From Monarcha castaneiventris obscurior (Eukaryota > Chordata > Aves > Passeriformes > Monarchidae): DNA of 64,000 bases. The number at the start of each line of letters is the position of its first letter. Within the stretch, counting starts at the first letter, position 1. Shown here piece after piece: positions 36,241-44,985 of this stretch. Location: positions 3,147,001 to 3,211,000 of the forward strand of contig JAMPIT010000511.1 in NCBI GenBank assembly GCA_026261815.1, given 5' to 3'. Under the pieces are notes generated by a model that did no database searches, was not told the DNA's origin, and worked only from the letters and a program-made list of their open reading frames with translations. A program made the position numbers and the translations under genes.

Positions 36241-37473
36241 AGAGTCTGAGCTTGATAAGGCCAGAGCATCACAGCCAGGGATGGCACAGGCACTCAAAAC
36301 CTTGCCAGAAAATCCCAACCTGTCCTGAACCTTTGGCTGAGGTCAGAGCAAGCTCAGATTTCCAGGAGCTGTAAAATCCTCCTCAGCCCCAGGGCTGCAC
36401 ACCCAGACCTTGGTACGAATACAAACATTGTTATTTTAGGAAGCCTCACTAATGCAGGACACCGAGAAAGAAACAAACAGGGAAGCCACAGGTGTCTCCA
36501 TGGAATGGAAAATGAGGTGTCAGCTCCTGGGTGGGACTGGGCTCCATCCTCCCTGTGGATTCACCTTCTGCTTGGACCACGGGAGCCTCGGCACCGCCTT
36601 CCCACGCGCTGGAGATGCAGCAGGAGGCAGCAGCCCTGCTGTTCCACCAGCTCTCGTCTGTCCTCGGGAATCAGCTCATCTGAGCAAAGGCAGAACTCCC
36701 TGGCCAGGGGCCAGTCTCTGTGCCAGGCCAGGATCATCCATGGAAGGAGCGGAGGAGCTGATGGCAGCACCTGGCCCAGCCCACCCAGCAGATGCCCAGG
36801 GGTTTTCCCTCAGTGGTCACATCACCCCGTGGTGCCATGAAGCTCCCACTTCCAGGGGCGCAGCACCCTGGGATGTGTGACAGGGCTGTCACCAGAGCTG
36901 TTGGGGGATTTTCACTCCAGAACAAATCCAAGCTGCTCAGGGCTCCTCGGCAGGCAGCGCTCAGAGCTGATACCCAACCTCCCTCTCTGAGATCACTCTG
37001 CAGGGACGAGAGCTCGTCACACACAGACCTTTGTCCCCCAGAGCATGGAGGGGGTGTTCCAGGAGCTGGGCAGGATCCAGGGATTCCTGTAACCACGGAG
37101 GAGCAGGGGTGTGAGCAGCCAGCACTGACATCCACACCAGGAGCAGGGGAAAACCCTCCCAGCCAGGGGTGTGGGTCTGGATGGTGCAGAGCAGATTCCC
37201 AGGGGGTCAGCCCAGGTGTGGGACACTCAGTGCTGCACCGAGCTCTGCACCAGCACAGGGAGCACGGGAGGAGAAATTCAGGGCCCAAAGTGACCATTCC
37301 AGCAGCAGGAGATGTTCCAAAGGCTGCCCTGCAAGCCCAGGAGCTCCAGGAGTTTTCACCTTGCACTCAGCTCTTTCCAAGGCTGATGCTGATCTTAGAG
37401 TCCACACGGAGAGAGCAGCACAGTTCCCTTGATTCCCACCCAATCTCTTATAGCCTGAACAGGTACAGGCACC
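36241..37473. other. single-copy sequence, no gene recognised
   Basis: About 1.2 kb. A 239-codon plus frame (36792-37511) and a 210-codon minus frame (36734-37366) overlap almost completely, and the plus frame runs into the CR1 at its end. Both look like products of GC-rich composition. No domain was recognised in either. Confidence 0.5.
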
Positions 37474-37833
37474 ATGGAATCCCAGACTGGTTTGTTTGGA
37501 AGGAACCTTAAAAATCTCATCCAGTGCCACCCCCTGCCATGGGCAGGGACACTTCCACTGTCCCAGGGTGCTCCAAGCCTCGTCCAGCCTGGCCTTGGAC
37601 ACTCCCATGGATCCAGGGGCAGCCACAGCTTCTCTGGGAATTCCATCCCAGCCCCTCGCCACCCTCACAGGGAACAATTCCTTCCCACTATCCCACCCAA
37701 AATCTCCCTTTTTCCAGTTTGAAGCCATTCCCTCTGTCCTGTCCCTCCATCCCTTGTCCAAAGTCCCTCTCCATGTTTTCTGTCGGCTCCTTCAGGCAAC
37801 TGGAAGGCCACAATCAGGTCACCCCAAAGCTGT
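37474..37833 (-). mobile_element. CR1 LINE fragment, ~360 bp, next to a minisatellite
   Basis: Reverse-strand CR1, long and well kept: 'ggaatcccagactggtttgt', 'gccatgggcagggacacttc', 'gcagccacagcttctctggg', 'cctcgccaccctcacaggga', 'tttgaagccattccctctgt', 'gtccaaagtccctctccatg', 'aactggaaggccacaatcag'. The next expected CR1 segment ('cttctcttctccaggctgaa') is replaced by the 38-bp array at 37890. The array unit contains a 'cccttctccccagg' core that could derive from that segment. Confidence 0.92.
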
Positions 37834-37889
37834 GGGATCAGCCCAGGACAGGGGTTCTGGGCGTGTCCAGCCCCTCATCCCTCAACATC

Positions 37890-38098
37890 CCCAAACCTTT
37901 CTCTCCAGGATTCCCTCCTCCGTTCTCCCAAACCCTTCTCCCCAGGATTCCCTTTCTCCTTGCTCCCAAACCCTTCTCCCCAGGATTCCCTTTTTCCTTT
38001 CTCCCAAACCCTTTTCCCCATGATTCCTTTCTCTCTTCACCCAAACCCTTCTCCCCAGGGTCCCTTTCTCTCTTCTCCCAAACCCTTCTCCCCAGGGC
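37890..38098. repeat. minisatellite, 38-bp unit x~5.5
   Basis: Units read 'aaacccttctccccaggatt' then 'ccctttctccttgctccc', with variants in the second half. It starts about 55 bases after the end of recognisable CR1. Plus-strand frames through it are Pro/Ser/Phe-rich and follow from the repeat. Confidence 0.93.
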
Positions 38099-39380
38099 TG
38101 TTCCTGACCTGTCCATCTGACACAATCACTGCATTAACGTCAGTCATTAATTCCAAACCGTCCCTAACAGCCCTGATAAGTGCTTGGTGATAAGGGAACT
38201 TCAAAACATCAGCGAGTCACCTCTCACTGCTCACCCGCAATTTTCTATTATCCGTAACAATCACTGGGATTGGATGGAGCTGTGTGGCTTTTTAGTGGGA
38301 AGTGTTTTAAAGCAAGTAAACCCTTCCCTTTGTAATCTTTCAAATACTCCATAAAAATATAATAATGCATCAAGTCTGCACAACTGTTCTATGGACTATT
38401 ATGCACTTTAAACCGCCCCTGAGATGAGGCATATTTAAACAAAAAGAGCTTTTAAAAATAAAATCATTTTGCATCGAGGTAGCACCTCCTCACCCTCCCG
38501 GCACTTCACAAACCCAAACACCTCCCTGTAATCGTCCTTCTGATTGCCAGGTAAATGAAGAGCAGTGGGTAATGACCACCAGGCACTGCAGCACCGGCAT
38601 GGCTGGGCAGCACAGCTCAGCCAGGCAGGAAAAAATGCTCTGAAGTTCTTCATTCCTAGGTAGTGCCATCCACCTGTCCCAGGCCAGGCACCTGAGAGCC
38701 CGGGCAAGGCTCTCAGATAAAGCTGCTCCCAGCAGGACCAGAAGAGCTAAAGCCAGCTCTGGAACGGGAAATGCCGGCCCAGGATGGTGCAGGAAGCAGG
38801 GACAGCAGCAGCGCTGCTCAGCACCGGTATCTGTCACCCATGGGCACGCCAGGCTCCTCAGACAGGTCCTAAAGGACCTTTGTGCCTGCTGCTGGTGCCG
38901 TCTGTCTGTCCTGGCCCCCAGCTCAGGGCATTACCCAGAGCAGCCATTAAGCACTTTGCTGTTACAATTCAACTTGTGACGGTAAATAAACATTACAGTG
39001 CTCCAGCCCAGCTCCGAGAGTCACGGTTATTTACCCCAGCCACAGATCTCAGCCCTGTGACTTTATTTGCCGTGTCAGCCGTGTCCTGGAATGAAGGAAA
39101 GCCACTCATTTCTGTAGGCACCTTCCCTGTCCCGAATCCATTGCTCCAGTCAGACAGCAGGAGTCAAAAATCATCACATTTCCTGGCAACTGAAAAGTTA
39201 CATAAGGAATTTGTTTACCCCCAGCTCCTGCACTTGGCAAAGAAGCTGGGCTTTGCAGAGGCCAGGCAGGAGGGGAACAGCAGAGAGTGACAGGCAGGGC
39301 CAGCACAGCCCCCACAGCACCGGGCAGTGCTGAGCTGGGATCTGGCACTGCACACACTCCGTTCTGGACCTCTGAGGCTG
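38099..39380. other. single-copy sequence with an AT-rich block
   Basis: Positions 38110-38480 are strongly AT-rich and unique in texture: 'aatataataatgcatcaagt', 'tgaggcatatttaaac', 'aatcattttgcatcgagg', 'cgtcagtcattaattcc'. This is typical of conserved non-coding elements near developmental genes. No exon was recognised; the 168-codon frame 38784-39290 has no known relative. Confidence 0.4.
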
Positions 39381-39850
39381 TGCAAGACTGGGAGGGTTGG
39401 GATTGTCCAGCCTGGAGAAAAGAAAGCTCTTGGGGAAACCTAATTGTGGCCTTCCAGCGCCTGAAGGGACCCACAGGAAAGATGGAGAGAGACTTTGGAC
39501 AAGGGTCTGGAGTGACAGGACACAGGGAATGGCTTCAAACTGGAAAAAGGGAGATTTGGGTGGGATATTGGGAAGGGATTTCACAGAATCACAGAATCAC
39601 CAGGTTGGAAGAGACCTTCAAGATCATCGAGTCCAACCCATGTCCGAACACCTCACCAATTTCTCCCTGTGAGGGTGGGGAGGCCCTGGCACAGGATGCC
39701 CAGAGAAGCTGTGGCTGCCCCTGGATCCCTGGAAGTGCCCAAGGCCAGGCTGAGGCTTGGAGCGACCTGGGACAGTGGGAGGTGTCCCTGCCTGTGGCAG
39801 GGGTGGCACTGGATGGGCTTTAAGGTCCCTTCCAACTCATTCCACGATTC
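39381..39850 (+). mobile_element. CR1 LINE fragment containing a second CR1
   Basis: Plus-strand CR1: 'gggattgtccagcctggaga', 'aattgtggccttccagcgcc', 'agtgacaggacacagggaat', then an interruption at 39583-39658, then 'ctccctgtgagggtggggag', 'gatgcccagagaagctgtgg', 'gtggcaggggtggcactgga', 'ggtcccttccaactcattcc'. Removing the insert and one copy of ATTTC restores the normal CR1 order, so this copy is the older of the two. Confidence 0.92.
39583..39658 (-). mobile_element. very short CR1 nested in CR1, with 5-bp target duplication
   Basis: A 76-bp reverse-strand CR1 3' tip ('acagaatcacagaatcacca', 'ggttggaagagaccttcaag', 'atcatcgagtccaaccca') flanked by ATTTC on both sides (39578-39582 and 39659-39663). 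Its 3' end has 2-3 copies of the 8-base terminal word. CR1 is generally described as making little or no target duplication, so the 5-bp match is notable, although five bases can match by chance. Confidence 0.85.
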
Positions 39851-41669
39851 CCTTGGTGAGGTGCTGAGAAGGACACACTGCACACCACAATCCCAGACCC
39901 ACAAATCAGCTTTTTATGGTTCATTTTCAGGACTGGAGGGTTTCCAGCTGGCTGGGCACAGTTGCCTGGTTTCCCCTCACCTCATTACTCTTTTCTCCAG
40001 TTTGCAGGTGGTGAGGAAATCAATCCATGGTGTTCTGGTTTCTCAGCAGCCCCCTCCCAGCTCTGGCATCAGAACCGGCACCTCCAGTTGGGTTCATGAA
40101 ATAGAAGAATCTTCCCCTTTCCTGCAGAGATCTCCACTGCAACTCCCTGAGAGCCTTTGCAGCACAAATCAGAGCTCCCACACCAGCGAGAGGCTCAGAC
40201 GTGGCTGCAGAAGGTGAGACAAAGGACGTTAAACACAGGGGAAGATCCTCCTGCTTCTCCCAGGAGCACAGCCTGAGAGAGGCACACGGATGGTCGCTGC
40301 TGGTCAGCAAAAGCCTTTGGGACACAGAAATCCAGGGGAAAATGGGAGGAATCTCAACAAGATTTCACTTGAAGATGCAAAACACTCCCAGCAGTCCTTC
40401 CCCCTGCCCCATGGACAGAGAAATAAAGCAGGATGCAGCTCCCTGCACACAATGAAGGCACAGGTGTGGTTCCAAGAGAGGCTTTCCCAAGTGATCCCTC
40501 CTGCTTGGAGAGCAGCCTTAAAGGGTTTTTTCCTGACCCAGGGATGGGGAACAAACCTGGGTCTGCACAGAGCAAAGAGCCACCCCCAGGCACCATCTCT
40601 GACAAAAGCTGCAAACCCCACTCCAAGCCCAGCAGTTCCCAGCCAGGATAGGCAGCCTGAGCCCCCCGGGTCACGGCCAGGATTGGCTTCAAGAACCCTC
40701 TCCATGGACAGGAGCACGAGAAGGAAAAGGAGAAAGTGCTCCTTAGTCTGGCCTGAACCAGCAGGGGATCTCCAGGCTCATTATGCAAAGCACAAGAAGA
40801 GAAAAATTAAGTCGAGAGGGGAAGGAAATTGTTTATGTTTGTGCCAGCATCATTTAATAAAAGCAGATTTTCTCTGCCCTGCGGCAGTCATTTGGTTGCT
40901 GAGCTGTGTTTTGTCTCTTCCCCTGACCCCTCTGTGCTTTGCTTTGGACAGACACTTCGAGAATAGTTCAGCCAGCAACTTCCAGCCGTTATTGTTAATC
41001 ACAATTTTGGTGTGTCATTAATACACAGGCAATTAATACTTTAATTGCTTTAAAGGTTTATTTCACCACTCAACTCTCAGTCCATGTTGTCTTTCCAAAG
41101 CTGGGTCAGATCTACTCATAAATTCTTTCAGGGGCTCTGAAAGAAGGAAGAACCCCCTCATTTTTTCTCTCTCTAATTGCTTAAACACTCACTCCAAAAA
41201 AACCACTCTTCTTTTGCATCTCCAAGCCAACCACACGAGCTGGGTGCTTAACAGGAGGTTTCATCAGCACCACAGCACAGCCCAGCTGCCTGCACAGAAC
41301 CCCAGGCTGCACAGAAATCCTTCAGGGGAATTTTAGGTCAGTGAGGAGCAGGACTCACTGAATTGTCAAGATCCAGGTTGAGATTGGATCTCTACAGATG
41401 GGGTCTACAACCAGCACAGCTTCAGAGGACATTTCCCACCCGTGAAATTGGATTTGTGCTCTCAGGGGGGATGTTTGAAACCTCCAGGCTGCGTTTTGGC
41501 CAACATTTCCCTGCTTGGCTTTTCCCTGTCTGCCAAGGAAAGCTGGAAGGCCTGGGCACTAAAGGGCTCTCAAAAGGACCATCCTTGCTATTGAACACCT
41601 GGGGATTGAATTGTCTTTTCCCTGTACCTTAGACTGGGTTGATATTTTATTTTTTTGCAAGAATATTTT
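39851..41669. other. single-copy sequence, long frame and AT-rich block
   Basis: Holds the longest plus-strand frame outside repeats (40290-41021, 243 codons). It is Pro/Ser/Lys/Arg-rich, with two basic clusters near its middle (around codons 140-175) and a hydrophobic tail, but it resembles no known family, and minus-strand frames of 137-144 codons overlap it. Positions 40960-41080 are AT-rich with repeated TTAAT/AATTA words ('ggcaattaatactttaattg') and look regulatory in texture. Confidence 0.4.
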
Positions 41670-41838
41670 CATAGAATCACAGAATGGTTTGGGTTGGGAG
41701 GGACCTTGAAGCCTCATCCCAGTTCCACCCCCAGCCATGGGCAGGGACACTTCCACTGTTCCAGGCTGCTCCCAGCCCCGTCCAGCCTGGCCTTGGGCAC
41801 TGCCAGGGACGGGGCAGGCACGGCTTCTCTGGGCAGCA
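41670..41838 (-). mobile_element. CR1 LINE fragment, 3' end
   Basis: Reverse-strand CR1 with an intact terminal repeat: 'atagaatcacagaatggttt', 'gggttgggagggaccttgaa', 'ccatgggcagggacacttcc', 'cgtccagcctggccttgggc', 'ggcacggcttctctgggcag'. It is one of the less diverged copies at its 3' end. Confidence 0.92.
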
Positions 41839-42619
41839 GAGCTGTTTTCAGAGGCTGTTCCAGGAATTACAGGTTTCTGCAGCATTTCCTGATGTCTCAT
41901 TTGCTGTTTCACTGATTATCATCAGCTTGCTCCTCTGGCTCAGAGCTCCCTGTCCAACCTCTGTAGGAATTGATCAGGAATTGATCACCACCCCAATATT
42001 CGATTTTCGCTCTTTCTGCTCTCCTTTACGGCCCCTTTGATCCCATTCCTCTGCCACCTCTGATCTGCCTGGATGAAAACCTGCAGGATGAACCTGCTGT
42101 CCCCAGGGCCGAGGCTCCCCACCAGGCTCCCTGGACACTGAACCCCACCCACAGAAGGCTTTTCCTCCATCCTACCACACCTTCACCTCCTGCTTGGAGC
42201 CGTGACTTCAAACCCTCTGCTCCAGCCGGTTTTAATGAAGATTTGGTGATTTCCCTCTGGCCCCAAGACTCAGACCACTTCTAATTACAGATGTCTCCCT
42301 GGGATTTGCCACATCCACCCAACCTGAGCCACTCCCAGACTTTCCCCAAGTGCCACAGGCAGGGATGGAAGGTTTGGGGAGGGACATCCCTGGCACATCT
42401 GCAGGGCTGCACCTGAAACCTTCCCCACAGCTTTGGCCAGTCTGGGATTACATCACTTCATTCCCTAAAAATGGAGGTTGAAGCACAAGGAAAAGGGAAC
42501 GCTGGAATGAAATGTTTGCCTAAAAATGGCAGTGGGTCAAGGCACAAGGGAAAGGGAAACCTGGAATAAGATGTAGGGAAAGAGAAACACATGGAAAAAG
42601 AGAGTTGGGGAAAGAAAAT
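41839..42619. other. single-copy sequence, no gene recognised
   Basis: About 0.8 kb. From about 42475 the sequence becomes purine-rich and contains the similar words 'gcacaaggaaaagggaac' (42483) and 'gcacaagggaaagggaaacc' (42541), 58 bases apart, leading into the pentamer tract. This looks like an eroded edge of the array. Confidence 0.5.
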
Positions 42620-43031
42620 AAAAGGAAAGGGAAAGGGAGAGGGAAGGGAAGGGAAGGGAAGGGAAGGGAAGGGAAGGGAAGGGAAGGGAAGGGAAGGGAA
42701 GGGAAGGGAAGGGAAGGGAAGGGAAGGGAAGGGAAAGGGGGAAGGAAAAGGGGGAAGGAAAAGAGGGAAGGAGAGGAGAGGAGAGGAGAGGAGAGGAGAG
42801 GAGAGGAGAGGAGAGGAGAGGAGAGGAGAGGAGAGGAGAGGAGAGGAGAGGAGAGGAGAGGAGAGGAGAGGATAGAGAGGAGAGGAGAGGAGAGGAGAGG
42901 AGAGGAGAGGAGAGAGGAGAGGAGAGGAGAGGAGAGGAGAGGAGAGGAGAGGAGAGGAGAGGAGAGGAGAGGAGGAGGAGAGGAGAGGAGAGGAGAGGAG
43001 AGGAGAGGAGAGGAGAGGAGAGGAGAGGAAA
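42620..43031. repeat. 412-base polypurine tract: (GGGAA)n then (GGAGA)n
   Basis: The plus strand has only A and G from 42620 to 43031, except for one T at 42873. Positions 42640-42740 are about 20 clean GGGAA units. 42740-42769 is a transition with 'gggggaaggaaaa' words. 42770-43031 is about 50 GGAGA units with small phase shifts near 42873, 42911 and 42971. Such mirror-symmetric purine tracts can form triplex (H-) DNA and are unstable in length. Frames on both strands through it (188-212 codons, Gly/Arg/Glu or Leu/Ser/Pro) are artefacts of the repeat. Confidence 0.97.
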
Positions 43032-43986
43032 TGAGCCATGTGGGAATGTCCCTTTCTCCGAGGATGTTCAGTGACCTTAATGTCACTACAAAGCACCTGT
43101 GTGCTGTCTCTATCACTGAGTCAACATTCAAAAGCTTCAAATCTTGTTTTCCTTTTGTGTTCCAGCCCTAGGAGAGGAAGGACAGATTGAGCCACTCCTT
43201 ACCCTTCCCTTCGTGCATAATTTATCAAAAATAACAACTCCCTTTTCCCTACAACTGCTTTGAAGGTTCTCTGTGTTGTGTCACAATGAACACAAAAAAA
43301 AAGACCATTTTTATAAACATTGATGAGATTCACACCAAGATGCAAAAATCAAAGCCTAAATCCAACTGAAATTTCCTCATTATGTAACTTTTTGTTTGCA
43401 GCAGTGGTGTGGGTGAAGCTTTGGCTGGTTTTATTTGGGGTTTTTTGGTGGGGTTGAGGGCTTGAGGTTATTTTTCATGTGGTTTGAATTAATGCCCTGG
43501 TCAGGTTGATTTATTTTCCTTGTTTTTTGTTGTATGTCAGCCTCTAAGAGCCACTGGGATGATTGTTTGTTTTGGGGGGAAAGCTGGATGATTTCATTTG
43601 CATTTCTTGCACAAGGAAACTCTCACTGCACAGACACAAACCTCAATCTCCATCTCCTGGACTCACCACAAATATCCCATTCCCCCAGGATTTTTCAAAG
43701 GTAAAACACCTACCAAATATCCTGAGACCAGCTCCTGCTCTTCCCTGCAACACCCACAGCTAAAAATACTCCAGCAGCAAAATTCTAGTTTTAGTCTAAC
43801 ACTGGAAGAAAAAAAAAAAATGTTCAGTCTCTCCTTGTGCTTCTGCGAAAATAAAAACTTCTAAGGAGAGAACTCCCGGAATCTCAGTGTTTCCTTCGTT
43901 TGAAGATTTGACAGAAAACTTTCCAGGTCTCCTGTGAGGAGCTGGTGCAGGATGGAGGGAATTCCAGGAATGGAGAGGTGGCACAG
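43032..43986. other. single-copy sequence, no gene recognised
   Basis: About 1 kb, T-rich in 43390-43560 ('gttttatttggggttttttg') and with an A-run at 43808-43820. No known repeat was recognised, and there is no frame longer than about 110 codons. Confidence 0.5.
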
Positions 43987-44985
43987 GATCAGTGAAGCTG
44001 GAAAAGCCCTCCAGGATCACGGAATCCAAGCTGTGCCCCATCCCCACCTTGTCCTCAGCCCAGAGCACCGAGTGCCACATCCAGGCCTTCCCTGGACACC
44101 CCCAGGGGTGGGGACCCCAAATTTCCCCTTCCAAGGCCTGGCCACCCTTTCCACGGATAAATTTTCCTTAATATCCAATTTAAACCTCTCCTGGTTCAAC
44201 TGGAAGATGTTCCCTCTCCTCCTGTCCCTGTTCCCTGGGAGCAGAGCCCGACCCCCCCCGGCTGCCCCCTCCTGTCAGGGACTTGTGCAGAGCCACAAGG
44301 TCGCCCCTGAGCCTCCTTTTCTCCAGGCTGAGCCCCTTTCCCAGCTCCCTCAGGAATTCTCCAGCCCCTTCCCAGCTCCCTCAGGAATTCTCCAGCCCCT
44401 TCCCAGCTCCGCTCCCTTCCCTGGACTCACACCAGCCCCTCAGGGTCCCCCTTGCTGTGAGGGGAAAATAAAAAGGTGGGAGAAAACATGAGGGGAAAAG
44501 AAAGTGAGGGAAGTTTGGGGAAGGCTCTGCTGCAGAGCTTTTCCCTCCTGGATCCTCCTTTTCTCCAGGCTGAGCCCCTTTCCCAGCTCCCTCAGGAATT
44601 CTCCAGCCCCTTTCCCAGCTCCCTCAGGAGTTCTCCAGCCCCTTCCCAGCTCCCTCAGGAATTCCCCAGCCCCTTCGCAGCTCCCTCAGGAATTCTCCAG
44701 CCCCTTTCCCAGCTCCCTCAGGAGTTCTCCAGCCCCTTCCCAGCTCCCTCAGGAGTTCTCCAGACCCTTCCCAGCTCCGTTCCCTTCTCTGGACATGCTC
44801 CAGCCCCTCAGGGTCTCACTGGCCATGAGGGGCCAGAACTGGACACAGCACTGGAGGTGCCCCAGCAGTGCCAGCACAGGGGACAGTCCCTGCCCTCTGC
44901 TGCTGTCTCACCAGTGCTGACACAACCCAGGTGCCCCCAGCCTCCTTGCCCACCTGGTGCCTGCCTGACCACCCTTCTTGGTGCC
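43987..44985 (-). mobile_element. longest CR1 copy (~1 kb) with internal duplication
   Basis: Reverse-strand CR1 of the second subfamily type. In order: 'cagtgaagctggaaaagccc', 'agtgccacatccaggccttc', 'cctgtccctgttccctggga', 'cttttctccaggctgagccc', the amplified 'cccagctccctcagga' segment, 'ctggacatgctccagcccct', 'gaggggccagaactggacac' and 'tccttgcccacctggtgcct'. The 'ctccaggctgagccc...' segment occurs twice (44314-44464 and 44556-44828), separated by ~90 bases of purine-rich sequence. Despite its length, none of the reverse transcriptase frame can be recognised. Confidence 0.88.
44340..44785. repeat. minisatellite grown from CR1, 31-32-bp unit
   Basis: Units read 'cccagctccctcaggaattc' + 'tccagcccctt'. 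They start at 44340, 44371 and 44402 in the first block and at 44582, 44613, 44645, 44676, 44708, 44739 and 44770 in the second. The last unit of each block turns into 'cccagctcc(g)(c/t)tccc' and back into normal CR1 sequence. The single ancestral unit is part of ordinary CR1, so the array arose in place. Confidence 0.93.

Noticed and set aside
36734..37511. Overlapping 210- and 239-codon frames on opposite strands
   Set aside because: Mutual overlap, no domain, GC-rich composition, and the plus one ends in CR1. Not enough to call a gene.
37496..38120. Plus-strand frames of 175 and 198 codons
   Set aside because: They consist of reverse-strand CR1 non-coding sequence followed by the 38-bp minisatellite.
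42458..43171. Long Leu/Ser/Pro and Gly/Arg/Glu frames in the polypurine tract
   Set aside because: All frames through pentamer arrays lack stop words. The composition is the reason.
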